A stretch of 64,000 nt of DNA from Bisporella sp. PMI_857 (taxonomy: Eukaryota > Ascomycota > Leotiomycetes > Helotiales > Helotiaceae). Made by a program: the position numbers and the translations under genes. Position 1 is the first letter of the stretch; every line of letters starts with the position of its first letter. The notes under the pieces were generated by a model. It had not been told where the DNA came from. It worked only from the letters and a program-made list of their open reading frames with translations, and did no database searches. The DNA lies in the NCBI GenBank assembly GCA_021307315.1, contig JAJSPD010000054.1, positions 124,001-188,000 on the forward strand. The letters are read 5' to 3'. Shown one piece after another: positions 25,227 to 36,460 of the stretch.

Positions 25227-26496
25227 CTAGATGTATCCTTTGAGCACTGCAGCTTCTGCATTCAGTATAGATGATCCGGCCGCACCAATTACAGCTATCC
25301 AAGATTAGTGATTGCTCACCCACAGACACAAAGGGTAGCACTTACTGTTATGACTTAAGGCAACGAATTTTAGATCAAAGATTCCGCTATCATCCTCCCT
25401 GACCCTCCCAACACTTACAGTATATCCGTTTTGAGTATTCCTATCCAGTCTTGGCTGTGGCCGGTCATCTTCTTCCATGACTAATATTGATGGTTGAGGT
25501 GCCGACGGGCAACCAAGTGTTTGCGCTTCGCTCACATATTCTCTCAAAGCTTTCTTTACTGCCTCTGCAGACGGCTTGGGGCCATCTCTATTCTTAAACC
25601 TTAACGAAACACAGGCCAAATGTCCATCCAGAACAGGAACTCTGTTACAGGCCGCTGATATTTTTAGATCTGATTGCTCATTGAAGCCTGTCACTTCGCC
25701 ATTGACCTTGCCCAAAATCTTCTGAGCCTCGGTCTCCAGCTTGTCTTCCTCACCAGATATGAATGGAACAACGTTGTCCAAGATATCCATACTACTGACT
25801 CCTGGATATCCTGCTCCTGATACCGCTTGCATGGTTACCACACTAACTTGATCAACAAGGCCAAATTCTCTCTGTATAGCTGCGAAAGGGATAACTATTC
25901 CAATGACTGCGCAGTTTGAATTGCAAATCAAGAATCCCTTCTTTAGACCGTGCTGCTTCTGTTGATGAGGGATAATATCGAAATGTGGGAGATTGACTGT
26001 AGGTACAACTAGAGGAACCAATGGGTCTCGGCGATAGTTCTTTGCGTTGGAGAAGACGGCTAATTCAGCTTTCAGAAACTCCATTTCTAGGAGGAAGTTA
26101 GCTCTAATAATTCATGCGATTGACAAACCATTTCTTTACAAGAAATCCTGAAAATGGACTCACCAATATCACCGGCTACGTCAGAATCAAGGCCGCTGAA
26201 CACAATATCACAGTCTGCGAACTCGCTGGCTTTGCACTCCTTGACCACTAGATTTGCAGTATGCTCATCCATTGGCGTAGCCTGCTTCCATCTGACAGCA
26301 TCTTTATATTTCTTTCCCGCGGATCGACTCGAGGCTCCAACGGCATGAAGTGTGAAATATTTGTGTTGCGCAAGCAGTAATATAAACCTCTGACCGACAG
26401 AGCCAGTGCAGCCCAAGACACCTACAACTTGTTAATCTATGGAACTAATTGGACTGGATAACACATACCGCACTTCTTTGTTGGGAATTCTGTCAT
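25227..26496 (-). CDS. HOM2: Aspartate-semialdehyde dehydrogenase
   Basis: Four exons (26469-26496, 26164-26421, 25346-26086, 25227-25294) give 364 residues. The enzyme reduces aspartyl phosphate to aspartate semialdehyde with NADPH, the branch to threonine, methionine and homoserine. The joined N-terminus gives the nucleotide-binding loop [14 protein letters not shown]. The active-site Cys is residue 154 in [10 protein letters not shown], matching the position in yeast Hom2. The last junction gives [17 protein letters not shown], the family's C-terminal signature, and the protein ends KGYI. All introns are 47-77 nt and every junction restores frame. Confidence 0.96.
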
Positions 26497-26646
26497 ATTG
26501 CTATCTGATTGATATATCAATTACAAGAAAGAAGAATTCTGTAAGAACTTTAGCTGTTTGGAACTTTAATTTCCTGAAGAGTCACAGCTTCAGATTCCGA
26601 AGATCGGTGGCGGGGGTCGAGAGGAATTTTACCCCACCAAAGCTTC

Positions 26647-26672
26647 CCTAACCCCTTAACAACCCTAACCCT
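26647..26672. promoter_or_regulatory. Telobox-like CCCTAACCC cluster upstream of HOM2
   Basis: Two CCCTAACC units separated by TTAACAA lie 150-175 bases before the HOM2 start. Teloboxes of this kind occur in promoters and bind Tbf1/telomere-repeat-type factors. It might also be chance or an old interstitial telomere fragment. Confidence 0.3.
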
Positions 26673-26886
26673 CTTACTGGGTAGCCCAACCGTGAGGATT
26701 TAGATGCTTGTTCCTAGGCACTGTCAGATCAGCTTTGAAGAAGATTGAGTTGAGCTTCATTATAACACATTTTCTTTGTAATGATACCTAGACTTGTTAA
26801 CTCGTAAGACGCCCACATGATCTTGTGCTGGTGCTCAAGTTCACTTTTGTTTGTTTTTTTCTAAATTCGATTCAGTCTCTCATCAT

Positions 26887-26893
26887 TGAGTCA
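26887..26893. promoter_or_regulatory. TGAGTCA, possible Gcn4/CpcA site
   Basis: A perfect core of the binding site for the general amino-acid control activator lies 390 bases upstream of HOM2, a likely target. A single heptamer is weak evidence. Confidence 0.3.
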
Positions 26894-27636
26894 AGAATAC
26901 CTAGACCACTTTCACTATTGAGTCTATCTACAACTCGCTAGTCTCTCTCTCACGACTACGTTTGACGACTTCCATCTAGCCAAGGCCGCTGACTACTTGT
27001 AATGGATACCACCCATCCAACCTTGACGCCCTTGACTTAGCTGCGAAACCGGCGAGCTCACCATCACAGCAAAAACTGTAGTTGAGTCGCCTGGGAAAGT
27101 TTTGGGCATCCATATCAGTGCTGCCAGTCTTTCAACAGCAGAATCCGGATTGTGAATGTGCTGACCAAAGACGATATATGCAAGCTGGCTATGTGCTTAA
27201 TCAAGTTGGCAAGAGCTAAATATTGCCCATGCTATATCACAAAACAGCATTAGTTGCTCTCGAGAAATGAAGAGCAAGTTAAGCGATGTAGGTCATCTAT
27301 CAATATATAACAAGGCAAATATTTTATAGGAAATTTGTGAAAAGACAAACTCGAAAGTTAAAATTAAAGTACATTTGACATTTTTCATAGCATTTAGAAG
27401 AAAGTCTAGTTAGATGAACTAGAGTTTCGAACTCCAAACAAGCAATGAAATGAAGCTACGCACTATGGTTTGACTAATAGATGCTCAATTCGCGTGCTAT
27501 CTTCCTATAGGTACACTCTAAAACAAGCCCTTTGTCTAAAACTTCCTTCCATCCACATCAAGAGAGGCCAATCCATAAAACTCCATTGCCCTCCAACGCC
27601 GTACCATGCCTATATGTTTACCTTGAATTCATAACA
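26894..27636. other. Intergenic region between HOM2 and MOB1
   Basis: About 740 bases, A/T-rich, with no supported gene. It should hold the distal HOM2 promoter and the MOB1 3' end. Confidence 0.45.
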
Positions 27637-28630
27637 CTAATCATTCTTGAGCATACTCTCGACTAGATCCCCCAATGGGCCCCAGAAGTCCTTGCCACTC
27701 GCCAAGTTGTGCTCATCGATGAAAAGGACGTAGTGCTTGAAGCTGGTATTGAGATGGGCTTCAAGGCCTAGCTCACGAATGACGGGATAATGGTGGCAAT
27801 AAATATGGGCGTAAACTCGGTACATGCGCTTGAAGACTTGTCGGATCATGCTTGGGAATGATTTAGGAAAAGGGACACCTGAAGCTGTCAGATCATTCTT
27901 GCTTGACGGACTCGGGAAGAAATACCAATTCTACTTGGGAAAACAGCCTCGTTATCAATATTGCTCTGAACCCAGCCCATGAGGTGCTCGATATATGTTG
28001 GCGCAGGCATTTTCGTGGGACGTTTGAAGTTCTCTGAATCTTGCCACAAGTATTCAAACCTAGAAGCCGTCAGAGAAGAAGTGTAAATGCTCAGCATGTG
28101 CATACTCATCGGTAGCCTTCATGTCCGGGCAAGTGACTGGCGAACAGAACTCGGTAATGGATCCGTAAAGTAAATTAATATGATTGTAGAAATCCACCAC
28201 TGTAGATAGGTGAGCAACGAATTCCTTGGTTAGTATAAGGTCCTTACTATTAACTGCCAACCACTCATTCTCGTCCTCCCCCTCTGGCAACTTCACTGTC
28301 TTTCGCAGACTTCCTCCACCTAGTGTAGCCTCCGCATACTGTCGCAATTGGTAGCTCGTTGTGCCTTTGCCTGCATTTCGAGGACGAAATTGGTTACGTG
28401 TTCGTTGATTACTGCCATGATAAACGTGTGAGTAAGGTGATACATCTGTGCCATCATCTGGGTGAAATTGATCCTCGATACTGTTCACAGCAATCGTGCC
28501 AGAAGAGGTTGATTGTGTGAGTGTACAGACTGGGTCCAATGCCTTTGCGGCTTTAGGGCTCAAAAATTGAAGAATAGCAGCCATAAACTAGGTAGAGTTC
28601 AACTAACACGGTAGTGATGAAGGAAGTCAT
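27637..28630 (-). CDS. MOB1: MOB1 kinase activator (Mob1/phocein family)
   Basis: Five exons (28608-28630, 28248-28411, 28106-28199, 27926-28059, 27637-27878) give 218 residues. Mob1 binds and activates NDR-family kinases (Dbf2 type) in mitotic exit and septation. The short first exon encodes MTSFITT and joins to [17 protein letters not shown]. This is preferred to the longer in-frame start at 28584, which reads through the 196-nt first intron. The Mob core follows: [47 protein letters not shown] and [14 protein letters not shown], with the Cys and His residues of the zinc site. Intron 2 (28200-28247) is 48 nt, in frame and stop-free; splicing restores LAVNMVDFYN as in other Mob1 proteins. 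Confidence 0.95.
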
Positions 28631-29182
28631 CGTGCTTGAGCTGTATGGGTTTGCGAGAATGAATGACGAAGAGGCTCCTTGCATTCCTAATGTTAGCCAG
28701 GTAATTATACGATGGGCATGTGTAGCACTCACCCTAGATGTCCAATGCGTGGAGATTTGGCGATTGTAGCTGCCTTGGCTTCAGTTTGTAGCAGTATAGG
28801 CTTTGGAGCGCAATAACACAATGCAGTTGTGTGTTGAAGCTACTTGATACTTTATCACGTAGCAGAGGCGTTTGTTTAGAGGTACTGGCGACTTCCCCAC
28901 GTTTTTGGTTGCTACGGACAAGATCCACTACTTTCTACTTCTCGCTTGCCGTAGCCATGGATCAATGGATTTTCCGCTTCCCGAGTCATTCATCGATCAT
29001 CCAAAGCCCGAATGTCTCATCCATTCATAATATTTCAGTTCGTGTCTTGGGTAACATTCATATAATTATGTCAACAACCACTTTCGCTTTTTCTTTCGCT
29101 CTGCAGCATTCATGACTATCAATACTGTTCTCCTTCCGCCTGAAGGAGTTCTAACCCGAACCCGGACGCTGCCGCCAGCATA
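28631..29182. promoter_or_regulatory. Shared upstream region of MOB1 and RGP1
   Basis: These 552 bases separate divergent start codons. Short open frames here lack recognisable content. No named motif was found. Confidence 0.45.
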
Positions 29183-31730
29183 ATGTCCAGTATCCGGGTG
29201 TTTGTGCAATGGACTGAGCAAACTGTCTTTGCCGGGGAGGACATTGAATGTCAGATTACCTTCAAGAATATTGCTACAAGCCCGGCGCCGTCCAGAACAT
29301 CACTACACCCAAGTTCTGCCAACGGGCTAAGCCCAGGCCTAGAAAAGCAGAGGAAAGGCTCGCCTGCACCACCAAGGAGTAACCATGCCCTCAGTCCAAA
29401 AGCAACGCAGCTCAAAAAAGGCCATCGGACAACATTATCGTTGAACTCTCCTATAGGTTTGGGAATTCGTTCTCCGCAGCTTGCGTCTGGATCCTGGAAC
29501 GGAGCACATCCAAAACCCACAAGAGAAGGGACTACACACAAGCGTTCCGTTTCTATAATATCAATTGGCGCAGGCGATACCGTGGCGGATAGCACACAAA
29601 ATTCTGTAGCTTCATCAGAGACATCGCGACGGCCTGGTAGAAGACATGGGCGATCGGCCAGTCTACAAATTGTTCCACGACGGAATGGAGTTAACGGCGG
29701 CCCCTTAACTGGTATATAACATCTCTTTGGAGGCTCGCAAAGCTAGTTCGCGTACTAATGAGATTCTTACAGCACCACTTAGCCAGCGATCCTCGACACA
29801 ACCTTCGCCTCGATTTGGTTCGCCGAATGCTTCCGGATCCGAAGTCAGTTTACCTCAAAGGCCTGGACTTCGTCAAACGGCAACTGCACCGAATACCCCA
29901 GAAATTGGTGCTGGCAAAAAATTAGGACGACTACATTCGGGCTCTTCTGCGCCAGCTTTTTACTTCCCGGCATCTTCAAGCCCACCATCGGAAAGTCTAC
30001 CTGTAAACAAACCGAACAAAAGGGAGGTAGGCGACTCTGCTCACGACAATATCCGGCTTCCAGCGCCACGGGTAAATGATGCAGCGCCCGTTATTTCTGA
30101 GCACACCGCGCCTATAACTCGAATACTGTCTCCTAGTAGTAATGCAGGGACGCCTCGGAGTAGCGGCGAATTCTATTCTCTCAGTAATAATTCTACAGAA
30201 ACCCTAGCTTCAGAATATCTACCCCATCAATCAGAACGTTTACTGTCACATACAAGTCATGCAAGGCGACCTTCTAATTTGGTGCCTGCCAATCATCACC
30301 GACCACCGGAGAGCCTAATGATGGGATACGCACAAATTCATGGTTCTTTCACTATTGATGGCTCTCTAATAAGTCAAACTTCTTTCGAAGAAGTGAAACG
30401 TAAAGGTGCTGTAGGTGGACAAGGTGGAGGGGTGATAGGGGTTGAGTCTAGCAAGCGTAACAGTGGGATGCTGAGAGGTTTTGGCTGGGGAAATATTGGA
30501 GAATCAATAGGTGGCCTTCTTGGAGGAGGCGAGCTTAGCAGCATCAAAGATATGCGAGGTATTGCGAGCTCCAAATCCATACCATTGCTTTCGACACCAC
30601 AATCTATCCTGTTTGTCGACCTCAGACTTGCTCCAGGAGAGAGCAAAGTTTTCAAGTACACATTCAAACTACCTAGAGGCTTACCTCCTAGCCACCGAGG
30701 GAAAGCAATCAAGATCGCCTACAACCTGATAATCGGCACTCAACGGCCTGGCGGCGCCAAGGAACAGCAAGTGAAATCTGTAGAGGTCCCCTTCAGGGTT
30801 CTAGGGAGCGTAAATGCTCACGGAGAGCTTCTGGGGCATGACCTAATGTCGCCTTATATTATCCTCCGAGATCAAGCGAAAGTTTTGGCTATTGGTAATC
30901 AGTCAGATCGTATTGCAGGGTCTCTTAAGGCGTTAAAACTAGACACAACCGGGAAACGGGACGACTCAACTCTGAACGACTTTCTATCGTACGTTGATGA
31001 ACTGATAAATTGGCCTAGACAGAATTCCAGTCGGGGTTTACTTTCACCGACTGAGGCACCGAGATCTCGACGACCGTCATCAATTCAAGAACCTTCCACA
31101 GCCAAGGAAGCAATAGACATGGCAATTCTCCGCAGTAACACTACCACTGAATACCATCAGAGCGCAAACAGGTTTGAGATCGCTCGAAGTGGACAACGGG
31201 TGGCGGTTATCATGCTTGCGCGGCCAGCATATCGTCTCGGCGAGACCATTACAGCAGCAATCGACTTTACCGATGCGGAAATACCATGCTATGCAGTACA
31301 CGCTTCTTTAGAAAGTTCAGAACGTGTCGATAATTCCATTGCTCTGCGCTCTGAGGCTAGTATTCTCAGGGTCACACGCAAGATATATTCTTCCCACTCC
31401 GAATCAACATTATTTGCCAGGCGCATAGTATTCTCACCAACCATACCAACTTCAGCAACTCCTGAATTCATCACGAGCGGAGTTTCTCTAGATTGGCGTA
31501 TACGCATAGAATTTGTAACGCCTGACTTGATAAATACCCAAAACGAAGGCCTTGAAAGACAAAGGGACCTTTTGGAACAGGTTTCAAGAGATGATCGCGG
31601 AATCGTGTTAGGATCAGCAGAGATGTTAGAGTGTGAGAGTTTTGAAATCGCAGTCCCTCTGAGGGTGTACGGCGCTCTTGCAGGGGGCACAGAAAAAGAT
31701 GATGGTCCCTCTGAAGGACTTGTAGTATAG
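29183..31730 (+). CDS. RGP1: RGP1 family protein (Ric1-Rgp1 exchange factor subunit)
   Basis: Two exons, 29183-29711 and 29773-31730, give 828 residues. The start, IRVFVQWTEQTVFAGEDIEC, is the arrestin-like beta-sandwich opening of Rgp1. Rgp1 with Ric1 activates the Golgi Rab Ypt6/Rab6 and supports retrograde traffic. A long Ser/Pro-rich stretch follows up to about residue 320. The conserved part then resumes with ILFVDLRLAPGESKVFKYTF and AIKIAYNLIIGTQRPGG, and a second beta-rich section ends CESFEIAVPLRVYGA. The 61-nt intron has a CTAAT branch and joins in phase 1. It is divergent from MOB1. Confidence 0.9.
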
Positions 31731-32655
31731 ATGAATGGACGAGGTCAGCATTTTGGACAGCGTCTGTATATAGATAATGGAGAATTATATATGGAATAGG
31801 ATGATACTTGAGCGTCAATCATCCTCACCATTTACGGTGTTCTCTTTCTTCAACAATATATCTTATCACAGCAGTGTTCCAGGCGTTATTAATGTCAAGC
31901 AATCGAACCCAGATCTTGGCACCCACAGCCCCTGAATCAAGTGAGAACACCGGAACAACCAGCTAGTTCGCCAACTTCCATGCCATTTCCCAAGTTCAAA
32001 GTATATCTATTTCTTTAAACAAACAATATCCCAGCAAACACAGCAGGCGGGCCTGGGGAAAAGAGTCCGGGTCAAACTGGTGTTTGTGAGAGCAGAGAGG
32101 TGGTGGCTACCGACAAGCAATATCCCATCTCGGAGGGGTTTTCTAACTATTCCTTGCGTACCGCTGAGACGGGAGCGGATAGTTTTTGCCGTTCTGTTGC
32201 TTTCGCTGTGCAGACACGTCTGAGAATTCCACAAACGGCCCAGTGCATGTTTAGAAGTTTGGAAGAAGGGATATTTTAGAAAGAGGTTTATATGACGCAA
32301 ACCTTGGGATGGCTAGATCTCGCTACCCTTGCCTTGCGTGTGAGAGCTGGTTTTACTTGAGGACCGTGAATAGGTAAAGTGTTAGCGGTATGTGGTGTTT
32401 TCTGGTGCAAGTGAAGCATGGTAGGTGAGAGCATATGAAAAGTAATGACAGTGATAGAGGCGCACTTCCAAAGAAAAAAGAGAAAGAATCCGAACAAATG
32501 AAGAGCCATCTATGGTACGCATATTTATAAAATCAACATCAGAATACAGGGCTATCGCATGACTAGGCAAGTGTTATGGTTGGAATCACGCTCAGTAGCT
32601 CCATCATGACTTCTACATTATCCACCGTCTTATCGACACACGGCTTTGGGTTATA
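31731..32655. other. Intergenic region between convergent RGP1 and rvt
   Basis: About 925 bases with both gene ends and no supported coding region. A weak tRNA B-box-like word near 31885 was examined and rejected. Confidence 0.5.
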
Positions 32656-35600
32656 TCACAAGACCATCTGCCAGCTCACTTTATTCTTCCGCAGAATAGT
32701 CAGAATTCCTAACGGCATCAAACTTTTGTCAACCATAGATAAGTCACCACATCGCTTAAACAGCTCGTCCGAATATAGCTGTAGCAGCCATTTTGTCTCC
32801 TCATCCATCTTCGCAAGATTAAGCCCTTCTTGCAACCATGCATGCTTTTCGATAGCGTCTTTGACCTTTCGTGAGATCACTACTCCCTTTTGCTTTGGTG
32901 TATCCATCAGCTCTTGGTAAGCCGTATGCAGATGTGCGCTTGTTGACTCACGCCAACAGATGTACTCCTCCAGGCTGAAGAAGCTGTCCACTTCGGCGTA
33001 TGGTATCGTGCTGAGATCAGAGTGCTCACCGTACTCTCTAGTAAAGATTTCATGGAACCTCTTTCGCCTTCCTCTGTCTCCGATCTCCTGGAATTCGCGC
33101 TTAGCATCTTCGTACTCCTTCTTCTCATCAAGGAGAAATTTCTCCATACGTTCCATTGGGTCTTTATAGACTTTGTCGCAGACGAGAAGACTAGATATGA
33201 ACGGATTTCGAACACCGAGCCCACCAAGCTGCTCAGGCATGAAGATAAATGCGTCAGGTACATCATATATACCAAAGCGCTGCTCAATAAGACCCTTAAG
33301 ATGATCAACAACACTTGAGCCATTGCCATCCTTACCATCAAAGATCGTCTGTTGAATTTTCTTGTGAGTCTGCATGATAGCTTGTACGTGCTTTCTTCCA
33401 AAGCAATTCGCAGGCTCTCCGAAGGTATGGCTGAAGAATCTCCCAATACAGCTATTCCAAGTAGAGACCCAAGACAATATGCTGGAGCACCCTTTCAATT
33501 GTTTTTGTAGCTGTTTAACATGTGCATCAACCTCAGCGTGGTCGATGACCCATTCTCCAGAAACGGAATCCAAAGTCAAAAAGCCGACCGATACGGGACC
33601 ATTGGGTAGCATGGCTACTACGCTATCGTCGCTTTTCATGGAATTGGCAGTCAGGTAAACAGATCCGGTCTTTCTCATATTGAACTCAAGACCCATCATA
33701 TCTGAAAATCGCTGCATACTTTGCCAAGCTCTTGCGCATCGGTCAGGCTTGCCGCATACCCATAAATCATCATGGAATCGATACAAGTTAATGTCGGCTT
33801 CTTGGTTCACAGCCAGATCCATGAAGAACAAGACTAATTCACCGAAGAACTTTTCGAGTGAGTGAGCCATGGGAACTCCTCTTTTTCTGATGCGTACCGA
33901 TGGCGGCGCAGACGGATCATCTAATACTGGACCTAGATTCAAAGGTGCTTCGAGGAATTTGACGAAGAACGTAATCCAATCCTCCGAGACACCCACGAAC
34001 TTGAGCACTTCTACAATGGTAGTATGTGAAATGCTGGTTGCAAACCACTGAAAGTCGGACTGCACTATTGCCGCTGAACCATCAAGCGACTTACGAATGG
34101 TCAGCTCGGTAGCTAATTGTCGTAGCAGCTGCTGTTTAATCTCTTTTGGCGACTTCTTTGTGGAAGCCTCTTCGGTGTAAACTTCATCATCGTCATACCC
34201 ACCGGCACCTTCCCAAAGGTTGGAAGGTAGCTGAGACAGGAAGAAATCGTCCAGATAGGTTTGCTGCCTTTCGCTCTCAACACTGTTATTCCACAAATTT
34301 CTTGTTCTCCATTCTCCGAGAAAGTATTGTCGCTTATCGACTTCATCTTGAGGAAGGCGAGTACCACGTTTCCAAATTCCAGTATATCGCACGATTTCCT
34401 CGAGATTGCGTTTGAGACCTGCGGACCAATCTGCTCGTGATTAGTTCCACTTCAAAGAATACCATTGAACTTGGAAGTCCCCCAATACAATGATGAGTCC
34501 AAGACGAATTATTCATAAAAATCTATACTTACACATGCCAATATAATGCAGAAATATTGCCTGGAGCACACTATTGGAAGTCAGAGTTAGCGAAGTGTAT
34601 GTGAAAGGATAGTCAACGCAAAAATATACGAGAGTATGGCCAAGAAACAACTTACTCCTCATCCATCATGATTCTCACCTTGCCATTCAACTGCTTTCTT
34701 GGCTCGACTGGTAGTCCTTCTTCGCCAACTTCCCAAGACCAATTCTTGATATCTGCATGTTGCATATTCAAGACATCACAGATTTCTCCCCTCGCGACGT
34801 CGTCTTTTAAAAATTCCTCAAGAATGGCTTTTTTTTCATCCTTCAAGAGGTCATTATTGAGCAAACCTTTGAGTGACCAGACGAGGGTCTTCTCATCGAA
34901 AGGAGAGACTTTGTCGTGGAGGTTACTCATTAACTTGACACCATTTCTCAACCGCTCCAAAGCCTTGCTTCCCTTTTCGCCTTCGAATAAAGCATTCAAG
35001 TACTTCTGAATGCTATCTTTGTCTGTTTCAAGTGGGGTGAAAACAACAGCTTCGAACTTCTCACGCAGCTGTTTCACCCTAAGAAGTAGCGTTAGCCTTC
35101 ACTGCATCAGTAAAAGCGCGGAAGGTTTACCTGTCTTTTTCTACAACTTCGAACGAGCCGTCCAAAGAGGCATCGTCTTCAACCAGGGATGCCTCTTCTG
35201 AATGGGAACTTGATGAGCTGAGCCACTCTCGAAGCAGCTGGGAATACAAATCCGCCAAGTCTAGACGCTGCGTCTGCATGTCAAGTTGTGATCGCAGTTC
35301 CTCTTCGAACTCAACGAGCATAGTGGGTGGGATTGAAGGATCGACATATGATTGCTTCAGCCAACGATGAATATTTGAAAGGTCAATTCCAGTGGTTATT
35401 GGAATTTTGAGCTCTTTAACACCCATGAGGAGACGGGATACCTTCTCTCGCTGATCACCCTCTACACTATCAACCCCTCTCAAGATCTCATTCTTCTGTG
35501 CCTTGTAAGATGCTCTCTGTGTCTTTAATTTATCGATCTTGGTGAGAGTGATCGACTTTAGCGTTTTACTTAGGGCTGCCGTTGTTTCGCCTGTTGAGTT

Positions 35601-35705
35601 TGGTGTTGTTGAAGCCTCTGGATCTTGTTCCTTGGGTCTCATGGTCGACGGATCGAAACCACTGTTACCACCCCTATGAGTCCCACCGCGCTTAGGGAAA
35701 GACAT
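32656..35705 (-). CDS. rvt: Domesticated reverse-transcriptase-related protein (rvt class)
   Basis: Four exons (35131-35705, 34656-35078, 34533-34570, 32656-34430) give 936 residues. The N-terminal third is charged and helical (about residues 45-105, coiled-coil-like). The polymerase core follows. Motif A is QSDFQWFATSISH (Asp471), motif B is RGVPMAHSLEKFFGEL (529-544) and motif C is LYRFHDDLWVCG with the catalytic pair at 566-567. All three catalytic aspartates are present, in an FxDD context. There is no RNase H, integrase or endonuclease domain, no flanking LTRs, and the gene is intron-rich, so it is not a transposon copy. This fits the single-copy rvt genes known from fungi, rotifers, protists and bacteria. 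The ATG at 35705 is used because the longer frame lacks an ATG. The 38-nt third exon joins as DVLQAIFLHYIGMYWSAGL. A telomerase origin was considered and rejected. Confidence 0.82.
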
Positions 35706-36460
35706 CTTCAATGACAAATACTGACAAACAAGTCAAGCCAGTATAAATGGCAATGTGGAAGCTTGAGCTAACCGTCAAGCAATGGCGATGAAAGCAGTTT
35801 TATAGATCAGGAGAATTCATACCCAAAGCCATGACCGCATCTATGAGTCAAATTAGACGCCCTTTATGTCGAGTGTTCGGTATATAGCGCCCTGAAGAGA
35901 ATTAGACAGAATGACTTCGAACAAACTCGGAGATCAGCACCATGCCCAGAGTGGGTCATTTTAGGCAGGACGACAGGCATCAGCGACACTGAAGGAGAAT
36001 CTTATGGGATCTGAATTTGCGGGCGGGGTACTAAAAGCTAATTGTTGGCTCTTCTTTCAATGCCTAGAGTTGTGAGAGTATACGGTAAGGTGGGTGGTGG
36101 TGGTGGTGATGCACTTCATACAAATGTTATGACGAGCAGCACTCCTTGAGGAGTAGCTTTATTTGACTCCAGGCAGGTGCGATGTCAAAACCAACCCTAC
36201 CAACAAGTTCCCATTTAACAGAAGGCAGTTAACACAATTTATGCATTAAGTGTTTTCAACTTGACACGAAAATATCCTGAAGATTGCATGCACTTATGAC
36301 CTGATAGGGTATGGATACTGAAATCAACTCCAAAGCGCCTGACACCAACAATGAATCCAGTGACCCAATGAATCGCTCATATGCTGATGCACCCCTCATT
36401 TATCCTTTTGAAACCATGGAAACTTCTTCTTTCCATAATCCGTAGCTCCTGATGAGCTTT
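35706..36460. other. Region between the GTPase-RasGEF gene and rvt
   Basis: About 750 bases that should contain the rvt promoter and the upstream gene's 3' end. A short GGT repeat (GGTGGTGGTGGTGGT) lies near 36094-36110. No gene is seen. Confidence 0.5.

Noticed and set aside
27637..28584. Longer MOB1 N-terminus starting at 28584
   Set aside because: It reads through the first intron; the short exon at 28608-28630 restores the family N-terminus.
31860..31990. tRNA gene on the minus strand (GGGTTCGATTG B-box-like word with an upstream TGGCGAACTAGCTGG A-box-like word)
   Set aside because: The T-stem and acceptor stem do not pair, so no cloverleaf can be drawn.
32656..35705. Telomerase reverse transcriptase
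   Set aside because: The motif B box is RGVPMAHSL, the protein lacks recognisable TERT RNA-binding motifs, and the length and coiled N-terminus fit rvt genes better.
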